8,265 nt of DNA from Promethearchaeota archaeon (lineage in GTDB: Archaea > Asgardarchaeota > Lokiarchaeia > Sigynarchaeales > SOKP01), in contig SDNN01000128.1 of NCBI GenBank assembly GCA_004524425.1, forward strand, positions 1-8,265. The letters run 5' to 3'. Shown piece by piece: positions 1 to 5,652 of this stretch. A program made the translations under genes and the position numbers. Each line of letters begins with the position of its first letter. The first letter of the stretch is position 1. The notes below the pieces were generated by a model. The model made no database searches, was not told the origin of the DNA, and was given only the letters and a program-made list of their open reading frames with translations.

Positions 1-118
1 GCACTCCTCCATTAGAAAAACGATATATCTCATCTAGTTTTAAGATTCCATTATCAATTTTTCCCACTATTGCCCTTCCGGAGCTCGCACCAAGATCGAA
101 TGCTAAATAATTTTTCAA
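1..118 (-). CDS. FGGY-family sugar kinase, probable rhamnulokinase (N-terminal 39 residues only)
   Basis: This is the start of a sugar kinase that runs off the left edge. The reverse strand reads LKNYLAFDLGASSGRAIVG and continues to EIYRFSNGGV. The DLGASSGRA stretch is the N-terminal ATP/sugar-binding signature of FGGY kinases. With the following RFxNG it is most like rhamnulokinase, which phosphorylates L-rhamnulose in the cytoplasm, and less like xylulokinase or glycerol kinase. The start is TTG at 118-116. An in-frame TAA lies two codons upstream, no ATG is available, and a GGGAG ribosome binding site sits 8 bases before the TTG. The gene diverges from the lyxose isomerase gene at 325, which suggests a shared sugar regulon. 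FGGY specificity is set in parts of the protein not seen here, so L-rhamnulose is likely but not proven; D-xylulose, the product of the neighbouring isomerase, is the main alternative. Confidence 0.85.
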   Translation of the reverse strand, partial: MKNYLAFDLGASSGRAIVGKIDNGILKLDEIYRFSNGGV

Positions 119-324
119 GAATTAATCTCCCTTTCTAAGATAATTAAGAAGTATTCAATCAAATCCTTCTGTATTTTTCTAATATATTTTGATTCTTGTA
201 TTTATAATTTTTTTTACTTCATTTGTAAATTTAAATAATGTAATTAGAAAAAGAGTAAAAAGATAATAAAAATTTAACCAAATATAAATAAGTACGATAT
301 AAAAAAATTTTAGATAATTATTGA
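119..324. promoter_or_regulatory. Divergent intergenic promoter region, kinase / lyxose isomerase 1
   Basis: 206 bases without a gene. On the plus strand ATATAAAA (297-304) is a TATA-like box about 24-25 bases before the ATG at 325, which fits a leaderless transcript. A second TATA-like stretch, AATATAAATA, lies at 281-290. On the minus strand TATA-like sequences near 181-190 and 199-208 could serve the kinase and would give a leader of about 40-60 bases carrying its SD. The region is so AT-rich that chance TATA matches are expected. I see no strong palindrome or RNA gene here. Confidence 0.4.
127..131 (-). promoter_or_regulatory. Shine-Dalgarno site that fixes the TTG start of the kinase
   Basis: GGGAG on the minus strand, 8 bases before the TTG at 118-116. 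Together with the in-frame TAA just upstream of the TTG it leaves no other start for the kinase. It is one of only two convincing ribosome binding sites in the window. Confidence 0.7.
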
Positions 325-1026
325 ATGGTAGAACTCATGAAGAGATCAGAAATTAATAGAATAATAAGGGAAACAGTCGATTTCCTCAATGAGCAGAAGT
401 TTTATCTGCCCAAATTTGCCTATTGGACGGTTGAAGATTGGAAAAGTAAGGGAGGAGAGATAAGAGAGATAATCGATAATCAACTAGGATGGGACATAAC
501 TGATTATGGGAGCGGGGATTTCTCAAAGATCGGTTTAATTCATTTTACAATCAGAAATGGAAATATGAAAGATTTAGCTAAAGGGGGAAAAAACTATTGC
601 GAAAAGGTGTTAATAATGGAGGAGGGACAAGTAGTTCCGACCCATCATCATTATAGCAAAACTGAAGATATCATTAATCGCGGGGGAGGGATCCTCATGA
701 TTCAATTATTCAATGTATCTGAAAACGACCAGAAAAACGACGAACCAGTAAGCATTTTGATGGATGGCATTAGAAAGACGTTTAGAGCTGGCACTGCAGT
801 TGAGCTTGAACCGGGAGATTCCATCACGTTAACTCCAAAACATTATCATAAATTCTGGGTGAAGGAAGGAGGCGGGAAAGTGCTCATTGGAGAAGTCTCA
901 AGCGTGAATGATGACTATGGTGATAATAAATTCATTGATGAGGTCAAGAGATTTGGGGAGATACACGAAGATGAAGAGCTCTTATATTTATTATATGATG
1001 ATTATGAGAAATATCTAAAAATTTAA
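325..1026 (+). CDS. D-lyxose ketol-isomerase (cupin), copy 1
   Basis: Metal-dependent cupin isomerase of the E. coli YdaE D-lyxose isomerase family (EC 5.3.1.15), which interconverts D-lyxose with D-xylulose and often D-mannose with D-fructose. It acts in the cytoplasm. Family landmarks are present along the whole length: MKRSEIN at the start, LPKFAYW, LGWDITDYG, HFTIRNG, the cupin core PTHHHYSKTEDIINRGGG, and GEVSSVNDDYGDNKF. Counted from the second methionine (337), the metal ligands are H103, H105, E110 and H171, the numbering I recall for the E. coli enzyme. That alignment and the paralogue at 1539 favour a start at 337 (229 residues). A TATA-like box 24-25 bases before 325 favours the longer leaderless form (233 residues). 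It is followed by a tandem paralogue and diverges from a sugar kinase. The family is secure; the in vivo sugar is not. Confidence 0.92.
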   Translation: MVELMKRSEINRIIRETVDFLNEQKFYLPKFAYWTVEDWKSKGGEIREIIDNQLGWDITDYGSGDFSKIGLIHFTIRNGNMKDLAKGGKNYCEKVLIMEEGQVVPTHHHYSKTEDIINRGGGILMIQLFNVSENDQKNDEPVSILMDGIRKTFRAGTAVELEPGDSITLTPKHYHKFWVKEGGGKVLIGEVSSVNDDYGDNKFIDEVKRFGEIHEDEELLYLLYDDYEKYLKI

Positions 1027-1027
1027 T

Positions 1028-1049
1028 AAAAAAAAGTAAGTAGTTTTTT
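1028..1049. terminator. Bidirectional poly-T terminator region
   Basis: Just after lyxose isomerase 1 the plus strand has T6 (1044-1049). The minus strand has T8 (1035-1028), just after the stop of the nucleotidyltransferase remnant. Archaeal transcription commonly ends at such T runs without a hairpin, so this small gap can serve both converging genes. Confidence 0.5.
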
Positions 1050-1050
1050 A

Positions 1051-1350
1051 TCAACCATAAATCACTTTTGCTTCTGCTAATACATCATCAATGATATATG
1101 GACTAATAGATTTTTTTGTTAATAACTCAACTTTGATACCTAACAAGTTAGACAAATCAAGCTCAAATCCAACTAAGTCTAAGAGACTTATGATTTGATT
1201 AAACTAAACGATAATGTCTAGATCACTCTTAGGAGTAGCTTCTCCTCTTACATAAGAGCCAAAAATAGATATTTTTTTAGCACCTCGCTCTTTGAGAAAG
1301 GATATAACTTGTTCTTCAATTTTTTCAGTCAATTTTAACTTGCTTTTCAT
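1051..1350 (-). pseudogene. MNT-type nucleotidyltransferase (antitoxin-like), broken by an in-frame TAG
   Basis: The minus strand from ATG 1350-1348 reads MKSKLKLTEKIEEQVISF and then KKISIFGSYVRGEATPKSDL followed by DIIV. This is the minimal nucleotidyltransferase signature GSxxRGxAxxxSDLDI, with the catalytic D43 and D45. Codon 49 is TAG (1206-1204). The same frame then continues without a shift through the normal family C-terminus, with SLLDLVGFELDLSNLLG and SPYIIDDVLAEAKVIYG, to TGA at 1053-1051. The 99-codon total is the usual length for this family. MntA-like proteins act as antitoxins, AMPylating a HEPN toxin. No HEPN gene is visible next to it, so it looks like an orphan remnant. A single substitution from GAG, AAG or CAG would explain the TAG. 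Sequencing error or amber readthrough are alternatives. There is no SD before the ATG. Confidence 0.8.
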
Positions 1351-1538
1351 GATCAAATAGTTTTTTTTTAAACAACATACAGCACTTCTTAAACATTATA
1401 GTATGGTATTGTTTTAAATTTCTATCTCAAGATTTAAATAAAATTTTCATTAAATTTATTCATCTATAAAGTTTCAATACACAATAATAAAATAATATAA
1501 ATTTAATTTAAATTAAGAGCTTAAAAAAGTGTTTTCTA
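1351..1538. promoter_or_regulatory. AT-rich spacer with TATA-like box for lyxose isomerase 2
   Basis: 188 bases with no gene. TTTAAATTAA at 1507-1516 is centred about 27 bases before the ATG at 1539, the distance expected for a leaderless archaeal transcript. No Shine-Dalgarno precedes that ATG. The downstream isomerase therefore probably has its own promoter and is not simply co-transcribed across the remnant. The box is one of several AT-rich possibilities. Confidence 0.4.
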
Positions 1539-2228
1539 ATGAAGAGGTCTGAAATTAATCAAATTATGAGGGACACGGTCGATTTCCTCAAGGATCAGAA
1601 GTTTTATCTGCCCAAATTTGCCTATTGGACAATTGAGGATTGGAAGAATAAAGGGGAGGAAATAAAAGAAATAGTCGATTGTCAATTAGGTTGGGATATT
1701 ACTGATTTTGGCAGTGGAAATTTTCATGAAAAAGGTTTGTTAATGTTTACAATAAGGAATGGTAGTTTTAAGGATAAGTCAAAATATGCTAAGCCTTACT
1801 GTGAGAAATTACTGATTACCGAGGAAGGACAAATTACACCCCTTCACCATCATTATTCAAAAATGGAAGACATTATCAATCGCGGTGGAGGCATTTTAAA
1901 AGTTGAATTATACAAATCTAATGAAAAAGATGAACTTACAGAAGAAAAAGTGACCGTTTCAATCGATGGTGTGAGAAAAAAATTCGATCCAGGTGGAATA
2001 GTTGAATTAGAGCCGGGTGATTCAATTTACTTGCCTTCTGATATATACCATAGATTTTGGGGAAAAAAGGGATATGGAAAGATCTTGATTGGAGAAGTCT
2101 CAACGGTCAATGATGATTATGTCGATAATAAATTCTATAAGGAGGTCAAGAGATTTAGTGAAATCGAAGAGGATGAAGATCCTTTATATCTACTGTATGA
2201 TGATTATAAAAAATATGTTAATTTCTGA
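1539..2228 (+). CDS. D-lyxose ketol-isomerase (cupin), copy 2
   Basis: A second enzyme of the YdaE-type D-lyxose isomerase family, 229 residues. It aligns without a gap to copy 1 from that copy's second methionine, at about 67% identity by hand count (153 of 229). The metal site is intact: H103, H105, E110 in PLHHHYSKMEDIINRGGG, and H171 in IYHRFWG. GEVSTVNDDYVDNKF closes the cupin as in the family. The copies differ most at residues 121-150, in the strand and loop after the first metal motif, and around 165-170 just before H171. These are places where substrate preference could have shifted, for example between D-lyxose and D-mannose. No SD is visible; a TATA-like box lies about 27 bases upstream. 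It converges with the GH4 gene, 61 bases away. Confidence 0.92.
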   Translation: MKRSEINQIMRDTVDFLKDQKFYLPKFAYWTIEDWKNKGEEIKEIVDCQLGWDITDFGSGNFHEKGLLMFTIRNGSFKDKSKYAKPYCEKLLITEEGQITPLHHHYSKMEDIINRGGGILKVELYKSNEKDELTEEKVTVSIDGVRKKFDPGGIVELEPGDSIYLPSDIYHRFWGKKGYGKILIGEVSTVNDDYVDNKFYKEVKRFSEIEEDEDPLYLLYDDYKKYVNF

Positions 2229-2236
2229 TATTATTT

Positions 2237-2242
2237 AAAAAA
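2237..2242 (-). terminator. Poly-T terminator after the GH4 gene
   Basis: The minus strand has T6 (2242-2237) about 48 bases past the GH4 stop, in the short convergent gap. It is a simple archaeal-type T-run terminator; the evidence is only the run itself and its place. Confidence 0.35.
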
Positions 2243-2289
2243 CAGTATTCGATTATTCTCAAACAGAAGAGGTGCTCCTTCATATTATT

Positions 2290-3594
2290 TTATTCCAGTT
2301 TAACTTGCAGATACTTTTTTTCCATCTTTAATAAATCATTAAATATTTTTTCCGCTTGACCATAAGTCGAAATGAGGGGATCGGCGACAATTGCTTTTAA
2401 AGCGAGATCCTTAGACTTTTTAAAGATACATTCGCAGACAAGATCTACTATCGAAGCTTGAGTTCGTAAATAACCCACCAATTCCTTTGGATATTCACCA
2501 AGCTTAATGCCATTTATGCCATTCTTATTAATAATTGCGGGACATTCTACAATTAACTCCTCAGGAAGGTTTGTTATTATGCCATCATTAGGAATATTTA
2601 CAGAGGGCTCTTCATAGTTAGAATCCATTAAAATGCCTTCAATTATGGGAATCGCTGGTTCATTTTTAGGTTTCACGAATCTTGCTCCTTTACCTTTTAT
2701 TATGCCCTTTTTGTATTTTTCATATAGAATTGAGGTTTGCATTCCGTATGATTTCCAGAATCGGCGTATAGCTGGAATATCTGCTTTTTCCCAAGACCAT
2801 GGTATGTATTCTCCGTAATGGCTATCAGTTGTATAGGGTAACCATCCATATTTTTCCAGAAAGAATGCAATAAATTTAAAGCCGTCATAAGCCTCTATGT
2901 TATAAAGAACATTTGGACCTCTTTTTCTGATATCAGGATATGCATCATTCCCCGTATCTTTATAACTGCATTCTGTGAGCACTCCAAAATGATTTAATCC
3001 GTAGCCTCTAGCATAAAATGTTGATTGGTGTTTACCTAAAATCTGGGATAATATTGGTAAAAAATGATAATATTCATGACATAATCCCACAACTTTAAGA
3101 GATGGGAACTTTTTTTTGATCGCTTGGCTGATTCTAGTTACTGGATTTGAGTAATTCAGAATCCATGCATCGGGACATATTTTCTGAACATCTTCGCATA
3201 TTTCAAGAATCGGAGGAATAACTCTTAATGAATGAAATAGAGCGCCTGGCCCGCCATTCTCACCTGAAACTTGCTTGCATCCATGTTGTAAAGGAATTGT
3301 ATAGTCTAAATTCAATAATTCAAAACGAGGAGCGATTTCTATGGAATTAATTATGAAAGTAGCATCTTTTAAGGCAGCAGAACGGTCAGTTGTAGATTCT
3401 AAGGCAAAATTTAATTTTTTCTGTTCTATAGCCGACTCAGTCGCTTTATGTACCAGTTCCAGATTTTCTGCGTGTATATCATGGAGGCAAATAGTGCTAC
3501 CTTCCAAGATTTCAGTTTCTAAAATATCACCTACTTCTCCCATTCCAAATTCAAGTGAACCCGCGCCAACCAACACGATTTTTTGTTTTTTTAT
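2290..3594 (-). CDS. GH4 family NAD-dependent glycosidase, CHEY motif (alpha-galacturonidase-like)
   Basis: GH4 enzymes cleave glycosides in the cytoplasm by transient oxidation, using NAD+ and Mn2+. The protein opens with the Rossmann dinucleotide motif KIVLVGAGSLEFG. Counted from the proposed start, NPVTR is at 150-154, the cysteine motif CHEY at 172-175 and GLNHFG at 199-204. C172 and H202 fit the Mn ligands, which I recall as C174 and H203 in Thermotoga AglA. In this family the Cys motif tracks specificity: CHSV in alpha-gluco/galactosidases, CNVP or CNIP in phospho-glycosidases, CHEV in alpha-galacturonidases. CHEY is closest to the last. GGTGA lies 6 bases before an ATA codon (3594-3592), which gives a natural N-terminus of 434 residues. 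The only other start, GTG at 3576, is 24 bases from the SD and truncates the first strand. There is no signal peptide. The stop is TAA. Confidence 0.88.
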   Translation of the reverse strand: MKKQKIVLVGAGSLEFGMGEVGDILETEILEGSTICLHDIHAENLELVHKATESAIEQKKLNFALESTTDRSAALKDATFIINSIEIAPRFELLNLDYTIPLQHGCKQVSGENGGPGALFHSLRVIPPILEICEDVQKICPDAWILNYSNPVTRISQAIKKKFPSLKVVGLCHEYYHFLPILSQILGKHQSTFYARGYGLNHFGVLTECSYKDTGNDAYPDIRKRGPNVLYNIEAYDGFKFIAFFLEKYGWLPYTTDSHYGEYIPWSWEKADIPAIRRFWKSYGMQTSILYEKYKKGIIKGKGARFVKPKNEPAIPIIEGILMDSNYEEPSVNIPNDGIITNLPEELIVECPAIINKNGINGIKLGEYPKELVGYLRTQASIVDLVCECIFKKSKDLALKAIVADPLISTYGQAEKIFNDLLKMEKKYLQVKLE

Positions 3595-3600
3595 TTTCTC

Positions 3601-3605
3601 TCACC
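3601..3605 (-). promoter_or_regulatory. GGTGA Shine-Dalgarno pointing to an ATA start
   Basis: GGTGA on the minus strand matches the archaeal anti-SD core. It ends 6 bases before ATA (3594-3592) and 24 bases before GTG (3576-3574). An in-frame TGA at 3603-3601 overlaps it, so the start must lie between 3600 and 3574. Only ATA has good spacing. Confidence 0.7.
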
Positions 3606-3616
3606 TTTTTTACTTT

Positions 3617-3636
3617 AAATCTAAATTTTTAGATTT
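3617..3636. repeat. Perfect 9-bp inverted repeat at the predicted GH4 transcription start
   Basis: AAATCTAAA (3617-3625) and TTTAGATTT (3628-3636) are exact reverse complements separated by two T. The TATA box at 3644-3650 predicts a start near 3620, inside this element. It is therefore placed either as an operator blocking initiation or as a hairpin at the 5' end of the leader just before the SD. Confidence 0.55.
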
Positions 3637-3643
3637 GATAGGG

Positions 3644-3650
3644 TTTATAA
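3644..3650 (-). promoter_or_regulatory. TATA box for the GH4 gene
   Basis: TTATAAA on the minus strand, centred at 3647. It predicts transcription from about 3620 and a 26-base leader that holds the GGTGA. The gap of 143 bases from the GH5-like gene also argues that GH4 has its own promoter. Confidence 0.5.
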
Positions 3651-3652
3651 TG

Positions 3653-3664
3653 TAAAACGTTTTA
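3653..3664. repeat. Perfect 12-bp palindrome just upstream of the GH4 TATA box
   Basis: TAAAACGTTTTA is fully self-complementary with a CG centre, and lies two bases from the TATA box in the position of the TFB-recognition element. I did not see a second copy in the other intergenic regions. It is a candidate regulator site; the low complexity of the arms makes chance possible. Confidence 0.45.
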
Positions 3665-3737
3665 AATTAACGCTAGAAAACTTTTAAATAAAAATGGAAT
3701 TATTAGATTATTTAAAATCATAAATATCCTTACTTTA

Positions 3738-4784
3738 CTAATTCTGAACGTTTTTCAGCATTGATTTAATGAATTCGACTTCATCTTTAGAATATGGATT
3801 ACCGTCTTCGTGCAATATATCGTGGAACCATATTTCTGGTTCTGGACCATCCCTTTTTGAATCCCATGGAAAAATAGTTTGAGTTTTCCCCGCAACTAGG
3901 CCCCAATTGAATGCTCCAATTCCATGTTTCTTGAAAATGGGCAATTGAGTCTCGAACCTATTTCCTTCTGGGCGAGATAAATATTCAGTGCAAAGAAGCG
4001 GTCTATTATATTTCTTAAGGTTTTCTATTACTTTTAATGTTATTTTAGGCTTAGAATAATCATGGAAGCTGATAATATCTGAATGATTGATGCAAATTTC
4101 ATTTATCTCTGGAATATGTGGAAAATAATATGCTCCTACTGTGATAGGTTGCGATGGATCCACTTCTCTTGCCCATGAAATCCCAGCAACAACTAAAGGT
4201 AAAGATCTCTGATTTATCCCCATGTTTCCCGGTTCATTGTATATGTCCCACCCCAAGATTCTCGTATCTTTTTTGAAAGCACTTACAACACCTTGGACAT
4301 AATCTTGAAATATAGGAAAATCCTCGATTTTCCTCATTCTCTTCTTACCAGGACTGGCAACCCAACCTGAATTATGTATGCCGGGGATTGGTTCCGGTTG
4401 ATCCCCCAATTTAGGATTCTGGTTCCACATTTCGTCAAATAACACAAACAATACTTTCATGTGATGAGATTTGCATATTGTAAGTAATTTTTCGATTCGC
4501 TCCTTGAAGCTCGTGGAATTTTCTTCCCATAAGAGATTATGCAGGAAAATTCTTAATGCATTAAATCCAAGCTCTTCTGCCCATCCAAGCTCTTCATCAA
4601 TGCGACTTGGATTAAATGTTTTTTCTTGCAACATTTCCAATTGATTTATTGCCGTGCTTGGAATATAATTACAGCCGACAAACCAAGGTTGGGCTTCATA
4701 CCATTCATTCGCTCGTTCCTCATCCCATTTTTGTTTCGATAATTGAGCAATGAATGAGTCATCTAAAAAACCTTTCTTATTCAT
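3738..4784 (-). CDS. Clan GH-A (GH5-like) intracellular glycoside hydrolase
   Basis: A TIM-barrel retaining glycosidase of 348 residues. The barrel begins with QPWFVGCNYIPSTAINQLEM (32-51). LGWDIYNEPGN places the acid/base glutamate at E184 after strand 4, with the preceding asparagine N183. LLCTEYLSRP places the nucleophile at E267 after strand 7. SFHDY (239-243) and FNWGLV (292-297) supply the usual barrel-end His/Tyr and Trp. There is no signal peptide or membrane segment and no carbohydrate-binding module, so it probably acts on imported oligosaccharides. Relatives are often labelled cellulase or beta-xylanase, but I cannot assign a subfamily or a substrate. It lies between the corrinoid protein (91 bases upstream) and GH4 (143 bases downstream), all on the minus strand. 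There is no good SD; a TATA-like TTTATTAA (4815-4808) is about 27 bases before the ATG. It ends in TAG followed at once by TAA. Confidence 0.8.
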   Translation of the reverse strand: MNKKGFLDDSFIAQLSKQKWDEERANEWYEAQPWFVGCNYIPSTAINQLEMLQEKTFNPSRIDEELGWAEELGFNALRIFLHNLLWEENSTSFKERIEKLLTICKSHHMKVLFVLFDEMWNQNPKLGDQPEPIPGIHNSGWVASPGKKRMRKIEDFPIFQDYVQGVVSAFKKDTRILGWDIYNEPGNMGINQRSLPLVVAGISWAREVDPSQPITVGAYYFPHIPEINEICINHSDIISFHDYSKPKITLKVIENLKKYNRPLLCTEYLSRPEGNRFETQLPIFKKHGIGAFNWGLVAGKTQTIFPWDSKRDGPEPEIWFHDILHEDGNPYSKDEVEFIKSMLKNVQN

Positions 4785-4807
4785 GTGTCCTATCTAAGTA
4801 ATATTTT

Positions 4808-4815
4808 TTAATAAA
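4808..4815 (-). promoter_or_regulatory. TATA-like box for the GH5-like gene
   Basis: TTTATTAA on the minus strand, centred about 27 bases before the ATG at 4784, consistent with a leaderless start. The evidence is position plus the absence of a strong SD. Confidence 0.35.
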
Positions 4816-4875
4816 ACTAGAATTTGTAAAGAAATTGAATTAATTTAAAAAGCGATATATTCAAATTATCTAAAC

Positions 4876-5511
4876 TTAAATTCCTGCTAAATTTTTAATA
4901 CGTTCGACTCCTTTAATCGAATCTTCAGCAAAATCATCCGCTCCGAATTGTTTGGCAGTATCCATGTTGAGCGGTGCTCCTCCTACTATTATTTTTACCT
5001 TATCGCGCAATCCTGCCTCTTTCAATGCTTCATGCACGCTTTTTATTGAAGGAACTGTCATACTTAGGAGCGTGCTCAATGCTACTATGGATGCTCCCGT
5101 TTCTCGCACTTTATTAACTATGGTATCTTCATTCACGTCTTTACCCAAATCAATGACCTCGAAACCAGCGCTCATTAAGAGTATCCCCAATAAATTTTTT
5201 CCAATGTCATGATTATCTCCTTTCACAGTAGCAATGATCACTTTCGCTTTTTCCTTGACTCTTTCAGAAGCAGTTAGGTGTGGTTTTAAGACGGTCAGAC
5301 CTGCTTTCATGGTTTCAGCTCCCAGCATTAAATCTGCTAAATAGTAAATTTCTTCATCATAACGACGTCCAATTTCGTCCATTCCAGCCGTGAGAGCATT
5401 TAGAATTTCAAATGGATCTTTACCATCCTCTTCTAAAGCTTCTTTAATCGCAGATGATATATCATCCAGCTCTAATTCCACAATGAGTTCCGTAATTGTT
5501 TCAAAATCCAT
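4876..5511 (-). CDS. Corrinoid (B12-binding) methyl-carrier protein, MtbC/MttC type
   Basis: This small two-domain protein (211 residues) carries a methyl group on cobalt between two methyltransferases. Residues 1-85 form the helical cap (B12-binding 2 domain), with MDEIGRRYDEEIYYLADLML typical of MtaC/MtbC/MttC. Residues 88-211 are the Rossmann-like B12 domain, with KGDNHDIGKN placing the lower axial ligand at H101, then ALSTLLSMT (144-152) and IVGGAPLN (175-182) contacting the corrin. The length is normal and all cofactor residues are intact. The gene diverges from the first of two UroD-fold methyltransferase genes across 141 bases, and these are its likely partners. A reductive activase (RamA/RACo type) is not in the window. 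The ATG at 5511 has no SD; TTATATAA about 25 bases upstream suggests a leaderless mRNA. The methyl donor cannot be read from this protein. Confidence 0.93.
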   Translation of the reverse strand: MDFETITELIVELELDDISSAIKEALEEDGKDPFEILNALTAGMDEIGRRYDEEIYYLADLMLGAETMKAGLTVLKPHLTASERVKEKAKVIIATVKGDNHDIGKNLLGILLMSAGFEVIDLGKDVNEDTIVNKVRETGASIVALSTLLSMTVPSIKSVHEALKEAGLRDKVKIIVGGAPLNMDTAKQFGADDFAEDSIKGVERIKNLAGI

Positions 5512-5652
5512 AAAATCAGACTTTATTTTTTATTATATAACATTAGATGCGAAACTATTTTTAATTATTTCTTTTTCTTGATAGGATATTGACTGCTTCA
5601 AAATAATACTGATAAAATAATTTATTTAAATTCTCAAGGCAAATAATTAATA
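5512..5652. promoter_or_regulatory. Divergent promoter region, corrinoid protein / methyltransferase 1
   Basis: 141 bases between two divergent genes. TTATATAA at 5533-5540 is centred about 25 bases from the ATG of the corrinoid gene (minus). TTTATTTAAA at 5621-5630 is centred about 27 bases from the ATG of the methyltransferase (plus). Neither gene has an SD. The arrangement fits two leaderless transcripts controlled from one shared region. I see no strong palindrome apart from the TATA itself. Confidence 0.5.

Noticed and set aside
119..324. CRISPR, tRNA or other structured RNA in the intergenic regions
   Set aside because: No spaced direct repeats, cloverleaf or GC-rich structured blocks are visible in any gap; the spacers are plain AT-rich promoter or terminator sequence.
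325..2228. Cupin phosphoglucose isomerase or generic cupin regulator
   Set aside because: Full-length landmarks (MKRSEIN, LGWDIT, EDIINRGGG, GEVSxVNDD) are those of the D-lyxose isomerase family, and there is no DNA-binding domain.
2633..2888. Short open frames on both strands within GH4
   Set aside because: They overlap the conserved GH4 C-terminal half in other frames and have no start signals of their own.
3341..3655. Plus-strand open frame opposite the start of GH4
   Set aside because: It is the Ser/Phe-rich mirror of a strongly supported GH4 reading frame and matches no family I know.
3738..4784. Secreted cellulase
   Set aside because: There is no signal peptide, membrane segment or binding module. 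The barrel begins within about 30 charged residues of the N-terminus, so it is more likely cytoplasmic.
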